Source: Escarpia spicata (lineage: Eukaryota; Annelida; Polychaeta; Sabellida; Siboglinidae). From it: 64,000 bases of DNA. Position 1 is the first letter of the stretch. Each line of letters starts with the position of its first letter. A model generated the notes under the pieces. That model was not told where the DNA came from. It searched no databases and saw only the letters and a program-made list of their open reading frames with translations. Shown one piece after another: positions 39,447 through 54,116 of the stretch. The translations under genes and the position numbers were made by a program. The stretch covers positions 124,001 through 188,000 of the forward strand of contig CAXEFP010000923.1 in the NCBI GenBank assembly GCA_963995525.1, read 5' to 3'.

Positions 39447-42400
39447 TATGGGACATGTTTGTCTCGTGAGTACTGAAGGTACTGCTGCTTTAGACAAGAA
39501 AAAATTTCAAATGGTGATGAGTTTTCACACCTATAACTTACGTAATATGTTCTTGTAACTTACGTGACGGAGATAGAACGGTAACATGCATTCCCATTTG
39601 TGGTTAATATAATTATGTGTGTAGCTTGATATCAATCTAACCTTCGTGAAGATTTGTAACATGCAAAACATATATTTGGGGTAAGACCACATTAAGGATC
39701 CTTCCTCCGAAAAAAGTGCAATACAAATACCGTTTTGCTGTGATATGCATTAATTTTTATCGAACACTTGGACATGGGACATGTTTGTCTCGTGAGTACT
39801 GAAGGTACTGCTGCTTTAGACAAGAAAAAACTTCAAATGGGGATGAGTTTTCACACCTATAACTTACGTAATATGTTCTTGTAACTTACGTGACGGGGAT
39901 AAAACGGTAACATGCATTCCCATTTGTGATTAATCTAGTTATGTGTGTAGCTTGATATCAATCTAGCCTTCGTGAAGATTTGTAACATGCAAAACATCTA
40001 TTTGGGGTAAGACCACATTAAAGATCCTTCCGCCGAAAAAAGTGCACTACAAATACCGTTTTGCTGTGATAAGCATTAATTTTTTTCGAACACTTTGATA
40101 TGGGACATGTTTGTCTCGTGAGTACTGAAGGTACTGCTGCTTTAGACAAGAAAAAACTTCAAATGGGGATGAATTTTCACACCTATAACTTACGTAATAT
40201 GTTCTTGTAACTTACGTGACGGAGATAGAACGGTAACATGCATTCCCATTTGTGATTAATCTAGTTATGTGTGTAGCTTGATATCAATCTAGCCTTCGTG
40301 AAGATTTGTAACATGAAAAACATCTATTTGGAGTAAGACCACATTAAGGATCCTTCCACCGAAAAAAGTGCACTACAAATACCGTTTTGCTGTGATATGC
40401 ATTAATTTTTTTCGAACACTTGGACATGGGACATGTTTGTCTCGTGAGTACTGAAGGTACTGCTGCTTTAGACAAGAAAAAACTTCAAATGGGGATGAGT
40501 TTTCACACCTATAACTTACGTAATATGTTCTTGTAACTTACGTGACGGAGATAGAACGGTAACATGCATTCCCATTTGTGATTAATCTAGTTATGTGTGT
40601 AGCTTGATATCAATCTAGCCTTCGTGAAGATTTGTAACATGCAAAACATCTATTTGGGGTAAGACCACATTAAGGATCCTTCCACCGAAAAAAGTGCACT
40701 ACAAATACCGTTTTGCTGTGATATGCATTAATTTTTTTCGAACACTTGGACATGGGACATGTTTGTCTCGTGAGTACTGAAGGTACTGCTGCTGTAGACA
40801 AGAAAAAACTTCAAATGGGGATGAGTTTTCACACCTATAACTTACGTAATATGTTTTTGTAACTTACGTGACGGGGATAAAACGGTAACATGCATTCCCA
40901 TTTGGGGTTAATCTAGTTATGTGTGTAGCTTGATATCAATCTAGCCTTCGTGAAGATTTGTAACATGCAAATCATCTATTTGGGATAAGACCACATTAAG
41001 GCTCCTTCCGCCGAAAAAAGTGCACTACAAATACCGTTTTGCTGTGATATGCATTAATTTTTTTCGAACACTTTGACATGGGACACGTTTGTCTCGTGAG
41101 TACTGAATGTACTGCTGCTTTAGACAAGAAAAAACTTCAAATGGGGATTAGTTTTCACACCTATAACTTACGTAATATGTTCTTGTAACTTACGTGACGG
41201 AGATAGAAGGGTAACATGCATTCCCATTTGTGATTAATCTAGTTATGTGTGTAGCTTGATATCAATCTAGCCTTCGTGAAGATTTGTAACATGCAAAACA
41301 TCTATTTGGGGTAAGACCACATTAAAGATCCTTCCGCCGAAAAAAGTGCACTACAAATACCGTTTTGCTGTGATATGCATTCATTTTTTTCGAACCCTTT
41401 GATATGGGACATGTTTGTCTCGTGAGTACTGAAGGTACTGCTGCTTTAGACAAGAAAAAACTTCAAATGGGGATGAGTTTTCACACCTATAACTTACGTA
41501 ATATGTTCTTGTAACTTACGTGACGGGGATAAAACGGTAACATGCATTCCCATTTGGGGTTAATCTAGTTATGTGTGTAGCTTGATATCAATCTAGCCTT
41601 CGTGAAGATTTGTAACATGCAAATCATCTATTTGGGATAAGACCACATTAAGGATCCTTCCACCGAAAAAAGTGCACTACAAATACCGTTTTGCTGTGAT
41701 ATGCATTAATTTTTTTCGAACACTTGGACATGGGACATGTTTGTCTCGTGAGTACTGAAGGTACTGCTGCTTTAGAGAAGATAAAACTTGAAATGGTGAT
41801 GAGTTTTCACACCTATAACTTACGTAATATGTTCTTGTAACTTACGTGACGGAGATAGAACGGTAACATGCATTCCCATTTGTGGTTAATATAATTATGT
41901 GTGTAGCTTGATATCAATCTAACCTTCGTGAAGATTTGTAACATGCAAAACATATATTTGGGGTAAGACCACATTAAGGATCCTTCCTCCGAAAAAAGTG
42001 CACTACAAATACCGTTTTGCTGTGATATGCATTAATTTTTTTCGAACACTTGGACATGGGACATGTTTGTCTCGTGAGTACTGAAGGTACTGCTGCTTTA
42101 GACAAGAAAAAACTTCAAATGGGGATGAGTTTTCACACCTATAACTTACGTAATATGTTCTTGTAACTTACGTGACGGAGATAGAACGGTAACATGCATT
42201 CCCATTTGTGATTAATCTAGTTATGTGTGTAGCTTGATATCAATCTAGCCTTCGTGAAGATTTGTAACATGAAAAACATATATTTGGAGTAAGACCACAT
42301 TAAGGATCCTTCCACCGAAAAAAGTGCACTACAAATACCGTTTTGCTGTGATATGCATTAATTTTTTTCGAACACTTGGACATGGGACATGTTTGTCTCG

Positions 42401-43358
42401 TGAGTACTGAAGGTACTGCTGCTTTAGACAAGAAAAAACTTCAAATGGGGATGAGTTTTCACACCTATAACTTACGTAATATGTTCTTGTAACTTACGTG
42501 ACGGGGATAAAACGGTAACATGCATTCCCATTTGGGGTTAATCTAGTTATGTGTGTAGCTTGATATCAATCTAGCCTTCGTGAAGATTTGTAACATGCAA
42601 ATCATCTATTTGGGATAAGACCACATTAAGGATCCTTCCGCCGAAAAAAGTGCACTACAAATACCGTTTTGCTGTGATATGCATTAATTTTTTTCGAACA
42701 CTTGGACATGGGACATGTTTGTCTTGTGAGTACTGAAGGTACTGCTGCTTTAGACAAGATAAAACTTGAAATGGTGATGAGTTTTCACACCTATAACTTA
42801 CGTAATATGTTCTTGTAACTTACGTGACGGAGATAGAACGGTAACATGCATTCCCATTTGTGGTTAATATAATTATGTGTGTAGCCTGATATCAATCTAG
42901 CCTTCGTGAAGATTTGTAACATGCAAAACATATATTTGGGGTAAGACCACATTAAGGATCCTTCCGCCGAAAAAAGTGCACTACAAATACCGTTTTGCTG
43001 TGATATGCATTAATTTTTTTCGAACACTTGGACATGGGACATGTTTGTCTCGTGAGTACTGAAGGTACTGCTGCTTTAGACAAGAAAAAACTTCAAATGG
43101 GGATGAGTTTTCACACCTATAACTTACGTAATATGTTCTTGTAACTTACGTGACGGGGATAAAACGGTAACATTCATTCCCATTTGGGGTTAATCTAGTT
43201 ATGTGCGTAGCTTGATATCAATGTAGCCTTCGTGAAGATTTGTAACATGCAAAACATCTATTTGGGGTAAGACCACATTAAAGATCCTTCCGCCGAAAAA
43301 AGTGCACTACAAATACCGTTTTGCTGTGATATGCATTAATTTTTTTCGAACACTTTGA
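39447..43358 (+). repeat. 12-monomer HOR (3,912 bp), copy 1 (M122-M133)
   Basis: Order markers are: M122 TATGGG, TTAATATAATT, CTAACC, GCAATAC and TTTTATCG; M123 GTGATTA and GATAAGCATT (40071); M124 GATGAATTTTC and ACATGAAAAA; M125 CCACCG; M126 CTGCTGTAG and AAGGCTCC (41000); M127 GGGACACG, ATTAG and AGAAGGG; M128 TATGGG and AAATCATC; M129 TAGAGAAG; M130 ACATGAAAAA with ATATATTTGGAG; M131 AAATCATC; M132 GTCTTGTGAG (42721) and AGCCTGAT; M133 GTGCGTAG. All recur at +3,912 bp. Private to this copy are AAAATTTC in M122, ATGTTTTTGT in M126, and CATTCATT and CAATGTAGCC in M133. Confidence 0.94.
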
Positions 43359-46300
43359 TATGGGACATGTTTGTCTCGTGAGTACTGAAGGTACTGCTGC
43401 TTTAGACAAGAAAAAACTTCAAATGGTGATGAGTTTTCACACCTATAACTTACGTAATATGTTCTTGTAACTTACGTGACGGAGATAGAACGGTAACATG
43501 CATTCCCATTTGTGGTTAATATAATTATGTGTGTAGCTTGATATCAATCTAACCTTCGTGAAGATTTGTAACATGCAAAACATATATTTGGGGTAAGACC
43601 ACATTAAGGATCCTTCCTCCGAAAAAAGTGCAATACAAATACCGTTTTGCTGTGATATGCATTAATTTTTATCGAACACTTGGACATGGGACATGTTTGT
43701 CTCGTGAGTACTGAAGGTACTGCTGCTTTAGACAAGAAAAAACTTCAAATGGGGATGAGTTTTCACACCTATAACTTACGTAATATGTTCTTGTAACTTA
43801 CGTGACGGGGATAAAACGGTAACATGCATTCCCATTTGTGATTAATCTAGTTATGTGTGTAGCTTGATATCAATCTAGCCTTCGTGAAGATTTGTAACAT
43901 GCAAAACATCTATTTGGGGTAAGACCACATTAAAGATCCTTCCGCCGAAAAAAGTGCACTACAAATACCGTTTTGCTGTGATAAGCATTAATTTTTTTCG
44001 AACACTTTGATATGGGACATGTTTGTCTCGTGAGTACTGAAGGTACTGCTGCTTTAGACAAGAAAAAACTTCAAATGGGGATGAATTTTCACACCTATAA
44101 CTTACGTAATATGTTCTTGTAACTTACGTGACGGAGATAGAACGGTAACATGCATTCCCATTTGTGATTAATCTAGTTATGTGTGTAGCTTGATATCAAT
44201 CTAGCCTTCGTGAAGATTTGTAACATGAAAAACATCTATTTGGAGTAAGACCACATTAAGGATCCTTCCACCGAAAAAAGTGCACTACAAATACCGTTTT
44301 GCTGTGATATGCATTAATTTTTTTCGAACACTTGGACATGGGACATGTTTGTCTCGTGAGTACTGAAGGTACTGCTGCTTTAGACAAGAAAAAACTTCAA
44401 ATGGGGATGAGTTTTCACACCTATAACTTACGTAATATGTTCTTGTAACTTACGTGACGGAGATAGAACGGTAACATGCATTCCCATTTGTGATTAATCT
44501 AGTTATGTGTGTAGCTTGATATCAATCTAGCCTTCGTGAAGATTTGTAACATGCAAAACATCTATTTGGGGTAAGACCACATTAAGGATCCTTCCACCGA
44601 AAAAAGTGCACTACAAATACCGTTTTGCTGTGATATGCATTAATTTTTTTCGAACACTTGGACATGGGACATGTTTGTCTCCTGAGTACTGAAGGTACTG
44701 CTGCTGTAGACAAGAAAAAACTTCAAATGGGGATGAGTTTTCACACCTATAACTTACGTAATATGTTCTTGTAACTTACGTGACGGGGATAAAACGGTAA
44801 CATGCATTCCCATTTGGGGTTAATCTAGTTATGTGTGTAGCTTGATATCAATCTAGCCTTCGTGAAGATTTGTAACATGCAAATCATCTATTTGGGATAA
44901 GACCACATTAAGGCTCCTTCCGCCGAAAAAAGTGCACTACAAATACCGTTTTGCTGTGATATGCATTAATTTTTTTCGAACACTTTGACATGGGACACGT
45001 TTGTCTCGTGAGTACTGAATGTACTGCTGCTTTAGACAAGAAAAAACTTCAAATGGGGATTAGTTTTCACACCTATAACTTACGTAATATGTTCTTGTAA
45101 CTTACGTGACGGAGATAGAAGGGTAACATGCATTCCCATTTGTGATTAATCTAGTTATGTGTGTAGCTTGATATCAATCTAGCCTTCGTGAAGATTTGTA
45201 ACATGCAAAACATCTATTTGGGGTAAGACCACATTAAAGATCCTTCCGCCGAAAAAAGTGCACTACAAATACCGTTTTGCTGTGATATGCATTCATTTTT
45301 TTCGAACCCTTTGATATGGGACATGTTTGTCTCGTGAGTACTGAAGGTACTGCTGCTTTAGACAAGAAAAAACTTCAAATGGGGATGAGTTTTCACACCT
45401 ATAACTTACGTAATATGTTCTTGTAACTTACGTGACGGGGATAAAACGGTAACATGCATTCCCATTTGGGGTTAATCTAGTTATGTGTGTAGCTTGATAT
45501 CAATCTAGCCTTCGTGAAGATTTGTAACATGCAAATCATCTATTTGGGATAAGACCACATTAAGGATCCTTCCACCGAAAAAAGTGCACTACAAATACCG
45601 TTTTGCTGTGATATGCATTAATTTTTTTCGAACACTTGGACATGGGACATGTTTGTCTCGTGAGTACTGAAGGTACTGCTGCTTTAGAGAAGATAAAACT
45701 TGAAATGGTGATGAGTTTTCACACCTATAACTTACGTAATATGTTCTTGTAACTTACGTGACGGAGATAGAACGGTAACATGCATTCCCATTTGTGGTTA
45801 ATATAATTATGTGTGTAGCTTGATATCAATCTAACCTTCGTGAAGATTTGTAACATGCAAAACATATATTTGGGGTAAGACCACATTAAGGATCCTTCCT
45901 CCGAAAAAAGTGCACTACAAATACCGTTTTGCTGTGATATGCATTAATTTTATTCGAACACTTGGACATGGGACATGTTTGTCTCGTGAGTACTGAAGGT
46001 ACTGCTGCTTTAGACAAGAAAAAACTTCAAATGGGGATGAGTTTTCACACCTATAACTTACGTAATATGTTCTTGTAACTTACGTGACGGAGATAGAACG
46101 GTAACATGCATTCCCATTTGTGATTAATCTAGTTATGTGTGTAGCTTGATATCAATCTAGCCTTCGTGAAGATTTGTAACATGAAAAACATATATTTGGA
46201 GTAAGACCACATTAAGGATCCTTCCACCGAAAAAAGTGCACTACAAATACCGTTTTGCTGTGATATGCATTAATTTTTTTCGAACACTTGGACATGGGAC

Positions 46301-47270
46301 ATGTTTGTCTCGTGAGTACTGAAGGTACTGCTGCTTTAGACAAGAAAAAACTTCAAATGGGGATGAGTTTTCACACCTATAACTTACGTAATATGTTCTT
46401 GTAACTTACGTGACGGGGATAAAACGGTAACATGCATTCCCATTTGGGGTTAATCTAGTTATGTGTGTAGCTTGATATCAATCTAGCCTTCGTGAAGATT
46501 TGTAACATGCAAATCATCTATTTGGGATAAGACCACATTAAGGATCCTTCCGCCGAAAAAAGTGCACTACAAATACCGTTTTGCTGTGATATGCATTAAT
46601 TTTTTTCGAACACTTGGACATGGGACATGTTTGTCTTGTGAGTACTGAAGGTACTGCTGCTTTAGACAAGATAAAACTTGAAATGGTGATGAGTTTTCAC
46701 ACCTATAACTTACGTAATATGTTCTTGTAACTTACGTGACGGAGATAGAACGGTAACATGCATTCCCATTTGTGGTTAATATAATTATGTGTGTAGCCTG
46801 ATATCAATCTAGCCTTCGTGAAGATTTGTAACATGCAAAACATATATTTGGGGTAAGACCACATTAAGGATCCTTCCGCCGAAAAAAGTGCACTACAAAT
46901 ACCGTTTTGCTGTGATATGCATTAATTTTTTTCGAACACTTGGACATGGGACATGTTTGTCTCGTGAGTACTGAAGGTACTGCTGCTTTAGACAAGAAAA
47001 AACTTCAAATGGGGATGAGTTTTCACACCTATAACTTACGTAATATGTTCTTGTAACTTACGTGACGGGGATAAAACGGTAACATGCATTCCCATTTGGG
47101 GTTAATCTAGTTATGTGCGTAGCTTGATATCAATCTAGCCTTCGTGAAGATTTGTAACATGCAAAACATCTATTTGGGGTAAGACCACATTAAAGATCCT
47201 TCCGCCGAAAAAAGTGCACTACAAATACCGTTTTGCTGTGATATGCATTAATTTTTTTCGAACACTTTGA
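43359..47270 (+). repeat. 12-monomer HOR (3,912 bp), copy 2 (M134-M145)
   Basis: This matches M122-M133 marker for marker: GATAAGCATT at 43983, AAGGCTCC at 44912, GTCTTGTGAG at 46633. By eye about six substitutions separate the copies, the ones private here being CTCCTGAG in M138 and TTTATTCG in M141. That is about 99.85% identity over 3.9 kb, whereas monomers inside the unit differ from each other far more. Confidence 0.94.
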
Positions 47271-48248
47271 TATGGGACATGTTTGTCTCGTGAGTACTGA
47301 AGGTACTGCTGCTTTAGACAAGAAAAAACTTCAAATGGTGATGAGTTTTCACACCTATAACTTACGTAATATGTTCTTGTAACTTACGTGACGGAGATAG
47401 AACGGTAACATGCATTCCCATTTGTGGTTAATATAATTATGTGTGTAGCTTGATATCAATCTAACCTTCGTGAAGATTTGTAACATGCAAAACATATATT
47501 TGGGGTAAGACCACATTAAGGATCCTTCCTCCGAAAAAAGTGCAATACAAATACCGTTTTGCTGTGATATGCATTAATTTTTATCGAACACTTGGACATG
47601 GGACATGTTTGTCTCGTGAGTACTGAAGGTACTGCTGCTTTAGACAAGAAAAAACTTCAAATGGGGATGAGTTTTCACACCTATAACTTACGTAATATGT
47701 TCTTGTAACTTACGTGACGGGGATAAAACGGTAACATGCATTCCCATTTGTGATTAATCTAGTTATGTGTGTAGCTTGATATCAATCTAGCCTTCGTGAA
47801 GATTTGTAACATGCAAAACATCTATTTGGGGTAAGACCACATTAAAGATCCTTCCGCCGAAAAAAGTGCACTACAAATACCGTTTTGCTGTGATATGCAT
47901 TAATTTTTTTCGAACACTTTGATATGGGACATGTTTGTCTCGTGAGTACTGAAGGTACTGCTGCTTTAGACAAGAAAAAACTTCAAATGGGGATGAATTT
48001 TCACACCTATAACTTACGTAATATGTTCTTGTAACTTACGTGACGGAGATAGAACGGTAACATACATTCCCATTTGTGATTAATCTAGTTATGTGTGTAG
48101 CTTGATATCAATCTAGCCTTCGTGAAGATTTGTAACATGAAAAACATCTATTTGGAGTAAGACCACATTAAGGATCCTTCCACCGAAAAAAGTGCACTAC
48201 AAATACCGTTTTGCTGTGATATGCATTAATTTTTTTCGAACACTTGGA
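47271..48248 (+). repeat. 12-monomer HOR, truncated copy 3 (M146-M148)
   Basis: M146 (TTAATATAATT, CTAACC, GCAATAC, TTTTATCG), M147 (GTGATTA, AAAGATCC) and M148 (GATGAATTTTC at 47993, ACATGAAAAA) continue the 12-mer in register. M147 lacks the GATAAGCATT variant, and M148 has a private CATACATTCC. The next monomer, M149, has the head expected of M137 and the middle expected of M138, as if one monomer had been lost. After that the order departs from the 12-mer. Confidence 0.88.
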
Positions 48249-51200
48249 CATGGGACATGTTTGTCTCGTGAGTACTGAAGGTACTGCTGCTTTAGACAAG
48301 AAAAAACTTCAAATGGGGATGAGTTTTCACACCTATAACTTACGTAATATGTTCTTGTAACTTACGTGACGGGGATAAAACGGTAACATGCATTCCCATT
48401 TGGGGTTAATCTAGTTATGTGTGTAGCTTGATATCAATCTAGCCTTCGTGAAGATTTGTAACATGCAAATCATCTATTTGGGATAAGACCACATTAAGGA
48501 TCCTTCCGCCGAAAAAAGTGCACTACAAATACCGTTTTGCTGTGATATGCATTAATTTTTTTCGAACACTTTGACATGGGACACGTTTGTCTCGTGAGTA
48601 CTGAATGTACTGCTGCTTTAGACAAGAAAAAACTTCAAATGGGGATTAGTTTTCACACCTATAACTTACGTAATATGTTCTTGTAACTTACGTGACGGAG
48701 ATAGAACGGTAACATGCATTCCCATTTGTGATTAATCTAGTTATGTGTGTAGCTTGATATCAATCTAGCCTTCGTGAAGATTTGTAACATGCAAAACATC
48801 AATTTGGGGTAAGACCACATTAAAGATCCTTCCGCCGAAAAAAGTGCACTACAAATACCGTTTTGCTGTGATATGCATTCATTTTTTTCGAACACTTTGA
48901 TATGGGACATGTTTGTCTCGTGAGTACTGAAGGTACTGCTGCTTTAGAAAAGAAAAAACTTCAAATGGGGATGAGTTTTCACACCTATAACTTACGTAAT
49001 ATGTTCTTGTAATTTACGTGACGGGGATAAAACGGTAACATGCATTCCCATTTGGGGTTAATATAGTTATGTGTGTAGCTTGATATCAATCTAACCTTCG
49101 TGAAGATTTGTAACATGCAAAACATATATTTGGGGTAAGACCACATTAAGGATCCTTCCTCCGAAAAAAGTGCACTACAAATACCGTTTTGCTGTGATAT
49201 GCATTAATTTTTTTCGAACACTTGGACATGGGACATGTTTGTCTCGTGAGTACTGAAGGTACTGCTGCTTTAGACAAGAAAAAACTTCAAATGGGGATGA
49301 GTTTTCACACCTATAACTTACGTAATATGTTCTTGTAACTTACGTGACGGGGATAAAACGGTAACATGCATTCCCATTTGTGATTAATCTAGTTATGTGT
49401 GTAGCTTGATATCAATCTAGCCTTCGTGAAGATTTGTAACATGCAAAACATCTATTTGGGGTAAGACCACATTAAAGATCCTTCCGCCGAAAAAAGTGCA
49501 CTACAAATACCGTTTTACTGTGATATGCATTAATTTTTTTCGAACACTTTGATATGGGACATGTTTGTCTCTTGAGTACTGAAGGTACTGCTGCTTTAGA
49601 CAAGAAAAAACTTCAAATGGGGATGAGTTTTCACACCTATAACTTACGTAATATGTTCTTGTAACTTACGTGACGGAGATAGAACGGTAACATGCATTCC
49701 CATTTGTGATTAATCTAGTTATGTGTGTAGCTTGATATCAATCTAGCCTTCGTGAAGATTTGTAACATGAAAAACATATATTTGGAGTAAGACCACATTA
49801 AGGATCCTTCCACCGAAAAAAGTGCACTACAAATACCGTTTTGCTGTGATATGCATTAATTTTTTTCGAACACTTGGACATGGGACATGTTTGTCTCGTG
49901 AGTACTGAAGGTACTGCTGCTTTAGACAAGAAAAAACTTCAAATGGGGAGGAGTTTTCACACCTATAACTTACGTAATATGTTCTTGTAACTTACGTGAC
50001 GGGGATAAAACGGTAACATGCATTCCCATTTGGGGTTAATCTAGTTATGTGTGTAGCTTGATATCAATCTAGCCTTCGTGAAGATTTGTAACATGCAAAT
50101 CATCTATTTGGGATAAGACCACATTAAGGATCCTTCCGCCGAAAAAAGTGCACTACAAATACCGTTTTGCTGTGATATGCATTAATTTTTTTCGAACACT
50201 TTGACATGGGACACGTTTGTCTCGTGAGTACTGAATGTACTGCTGCTTTAGACAAGAAAAAACTTCAAATGGGGATTAGTTTTCACACCTATAACTTACG
50301 TAATATGTTCTTGTAACTTACGTGACGGAGATAGAACGGTAACATGCATTCCCATTTGTGATTAATCTAGTTATGTGTGTAGCTTGATATCAATCTAGCC
50401 TTCGTGAAGATTTGTAACATGCAAAACATCAATTTGGGGTAAGACCACATTAAAGATCCTTCCGCCGAAAAAAGTGCACTACAAATACCGTTTTGCTGTG
50501 ATATGCATTCATTTTTTTCGAACACTTTGATATGGGACATGTTTGTCTCGTGAGTACTGAAGGTACTGCTGCTTTAGAAAAGAAAAAACTTCAAATGGGG
50601 ATGAGTTTTCACACCTATAACTTACGTAATATGTTCTTGTAATTTACGTGACGGGGATAAAACGGTAACATGCATTCCCATTTGGGGTTAATCTAGTTAT
50701 GTGTGTAGCTTGATATCAATCTAGCCTTCGTGAAGATTTGTAACATGCAAATCATCTATTTGGGATAAGACCACATTAAGGATCCTTCCACCGAAAAAAG
50801 TGCACTACAAATACCGTTTTGCTGTGATATGCATTAATTTTTTTCGAACACTTGGACATGGGACATGTTTGTCTCGTGAGTACTGAAGGTACTGCTGCTT
50901 TAGACAAGATAAAACTTGAAATGGTGATGAGTTTTCACACCTATAACTTACGTAATATGTTCTTGTAACTTACGTGACGGAGATAGAACGGTAACATGCA
51001 TTCCCATTTGTGGTTAATATAATTATGTGTGTAGCCTGATATCAATCTAGCCTTCATGAAGATTTGTAACATGCAAAACATATATTTGGGGTAAGACCAC
51101 ATTAAGGATCCTTCCGCCGAAAAAAGTGCACTACAAATACCGTTTTGCTGTGATATGCATTAATTTTTTTCGAACACTTGGACATGGGACATGTTTGTCT

Positions 51201-51834
51201 CGTGAGTACTGAAGGTACTGCTGCTTTAGACAAGAAAAAACTTCAAATGGGGATGAGTTTTCACACCTATAACTTACGTAATATGTTCTTGTAACTTACG
51301 TGACGGGGATAAAACGGTAACATGCATTCCCATTTGGGGTTAATCTAGTTATGTGCGTAGCTTGATATCAATCTAGCCTTCGTGAAGATTTGTAACATGC
51401 AAAACATATATTTGGGGTAAGACCACATTAAAGATCCTTCCGCCGAAAAAAGTGCACTACAAATACCGTTTTGCTGTGATATGCATTAATTTTTTTCGAA
51501 CACTTTGATATGGGACATGTTTGTCTCGTGAGTACTGAAGGTACTGCTGCTTTAGACAAGAAAAAACTTGAAATGGTGATGAGTTTTCACACCTATAACT
51601 TACGTAATATGTTCTTGTAACTTACGTGACGGAGATAGAACGGTAACATGCATTCCCATTTGTGGTTAATATAATTATGTGTGTAGCTTGATATCAATCT
51701 AACCTTCGTGAAGATTTGTAACATGCAAAACATATATTTGGGGTAAGACCACATTAAGGATCCTTCCTCCGAAAAAAGTGCACTACAAATACCGTTTTGC
51801 TGTGATATGCATTAATTTTTTTCGAACACTTGGA
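48249..51834 (+). repeat. Block M149-M159: 5-monomer echo, then 12-mer junction
   Basis: M149-M151 (AAATCATC; GGGACACG with ATTAG and CATCAATTTGG; TAGAAAAG with AATTTACG) recur as M154-M156 at 1,630 bp. M151 switches after about r160 to an A163/CTAACC/CCTCCG tail, while M156 keeps AAATCATC and CCACCG. M152-M153 resemble M118-M119 (TTTTACTG; ACATGAAAAA with ATATATTTGGAG). M157-M159 (AGCCTGAT; GTGCGTAG; TATGGG with CTAACC and CCTCCG) follow the order of M132-M134 and M144-M146, the junction of the 12-mer. Private changes include CTCTTGAG in M153, GGGGAGGAG in M154 and CTTCATGAAG in M157. Confidence 0.84.
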
Positions 51835-54116
51835 CATGGGACATGTTTGTCTCGTGAGTACTGAAAGTACTGCTGCTTTAGACAAGAAAAAACTTCAAAT
51901 GGGGATGAGTTTTCACACCTATAACTTACGTAATATGTTCTTGTAACTTACGTGACGGGGATAAAACGGTAACATGCATTCCCATTTGTGATTAATCTAG
52001 TTATGTGTGTAGCTTGATATCAATCTAGCCTTCGTGAAGATTTGTAACATGAAAAACATCTATTTGGAGTAAGACCACATTAAGGATCCTTCCACCGAAA
52101 AAAGTGCACTACAAATACCGTTTTGCTGTGATATGCATACATTTTTTTCGAACACTTGGATATGGGACATGTTTGTCTCGTGAGTACTGAAGGTACTGCT
52201 GCTTTAGACAAGAAAAAACTTCAAATGGGGATGAGTTTTCACACCTATAACTTACGTAATATGTTCTTGTAACTTACGTGACGGGGATAAAACGGTAACA
52301 TGCATTCCCATTTGGGGTTAATCTAGTTATGTGTGTAGCTTGATATCAATCTAGCCTTCGTGAAGATTTGTAACATGCAAATCATCTATTTGGGATAAGA
52401 CCACATTAAGGATCCTTCCGCCGAAAAAAGTGCACTACAAATACCGTTTTGCTGTGATATGCATTAATTTTTTTCGAACACTTTGACATGGGACACGTTT
52501 GTCTCGTGACTACTGAATGTACTGCTGCTTTAGACAAGAAAAAACTTCAAATGGGGATTAGTTTTCACACCTATAACTTACGTAATATGTTCTTGTAACT
52601 TACGTGACGGAGATAGAACGGTAACATGCATTCCCATTTGTGATTAATCTAGTTATGTGTGTAGCTTGATATCAATCTAGCCTTCGTGAAGATTTGTAAC
52701 ATGCAAAACATCAATTTGGGGTAAGACCACATTAAAGATCCTTCCGCCGAAAAAAGTGCACTACAAATACCGTTTTGCTGTGATATGCATTCATTTTTTT
52801 CGAACACTTTGATATGGGACATGTTTGTCTCGTGAGTACTGAAGGTACTGCTGCTTTAGAAAAGAAAAAACTTCAAATGGGGATGAGTTTTCACACCTAT
52901 AACTTACGTAATATGTTCTTGTAATTTACGTGACGGGGATAAAACGGTAACATGCATTCCCATTTGGGGTTAATCTAGTTATGTGTGTAGCTTGATATCA
53001 ATCTAGCCTTCGTGAAGATTTGTAACATGCAAATCATCTATTTGGGATAAGACCACATTAAGGATCCTTCCACCGAAAAAAGTGCACTACAAATACCGTT
53101 TTGCTGTGATATGCATTAATTTTTTTCGAACACTTGGACATGGGATATGTTTGTCTCGTGAGTACTGAAGGTACTGCTGCTTTAGACAAGATAAAACTTG
53201 AAATGGTGATGAGTTTTCACACCTATAACTTACGTAATATGTTCTTGTAACTTACGTGACGGAGATAGAACGGTAACATGCATTCCCATTTGTGGTTAAT
53301 ATAATTATGTGTGTAGCTTGATATCAATCTAGCCTTCGTGAAGATTTGTAACATGCAAAACATATATTTGGGGTAAGACCACATTAAGGATCCTTCCGCC
53401 GAAAAAAGTGCACTACAAATACCGTTTTGCTGTGATATGCATTAATTTTTTTCGAACACTTGGACATGGGACATGTTTGTCTCGTGAGTACTGAAGGTAC
53501 TGCTGCTTTAGACAAGAAAAAACTTCAAATGGGGATGAGTTTTCACACCTATAACTTACGTAATATGTTCTTGTAACTTACGTGACGGAGATAGAACGGT
53601 AACATGCATTCCCATTTGTGGTTAATATAATTATGTGTGTAGCTTGATATCAATCTAGCCTTCGTGAAGATTTGTAACATGCAAAACATATATTTGGGGT
53701 AAGACCACATTAAGGATCCTTCCGCCGAAAAAAGTGCACTACAAATACCGTTTTGCTGTGATATGCATTAATTTTTTTCGAACACTTGGACATGGGACAT
53801 GTTTGTCTCGTGAGTACTGAAGGTACTGCTGCTTTAGACAAGAAAAAACTTCAAATGGGGATGAGTTTTCACACCTATAACTTACGTAATATGTTCTTGT
53901 AACTTACGTGACGGAGATAGAACGGTAACATGCATTCCCATTTGTGGTTAATCTAATTATGTGTGTAGCTTGATATCAATCTAGCCTTCGTGAAGATTTG
54001 TAACATGCAAATCATCTATTTGGGATAAGACCACATTAAGGATCCTTCCGCCGAAAAAAGTGCACTACAAATACCGTTTTGCTGTGATATGCATTAATTT
54101 TTTTCGAACACTTGGA
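51835..54116 (+). repeat. 7-monomer HOR I (2,282 bp), copy 1 (M160-M166)
   Basis: Markers in order are: M160 CTGAAAGTAC, ACATGAAAAA and GCATACATT; M161 TATGGG and AAATCATC; M162 GGGACACG, GTGACTACTG, ATTAG and CATCAATTTGG; M163 TATGGG, TAGAAAAG and AATTTACG; M164 GGGATATG with a B head and TTAATATAATT; M165 TTAATATAATT with an AAAAAACTTC head; M166 TTAATCTAATT joined to AAATCATC and GGGATAAG. All seven repeat 2,282 bp downstream. Confidence 0.94.
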
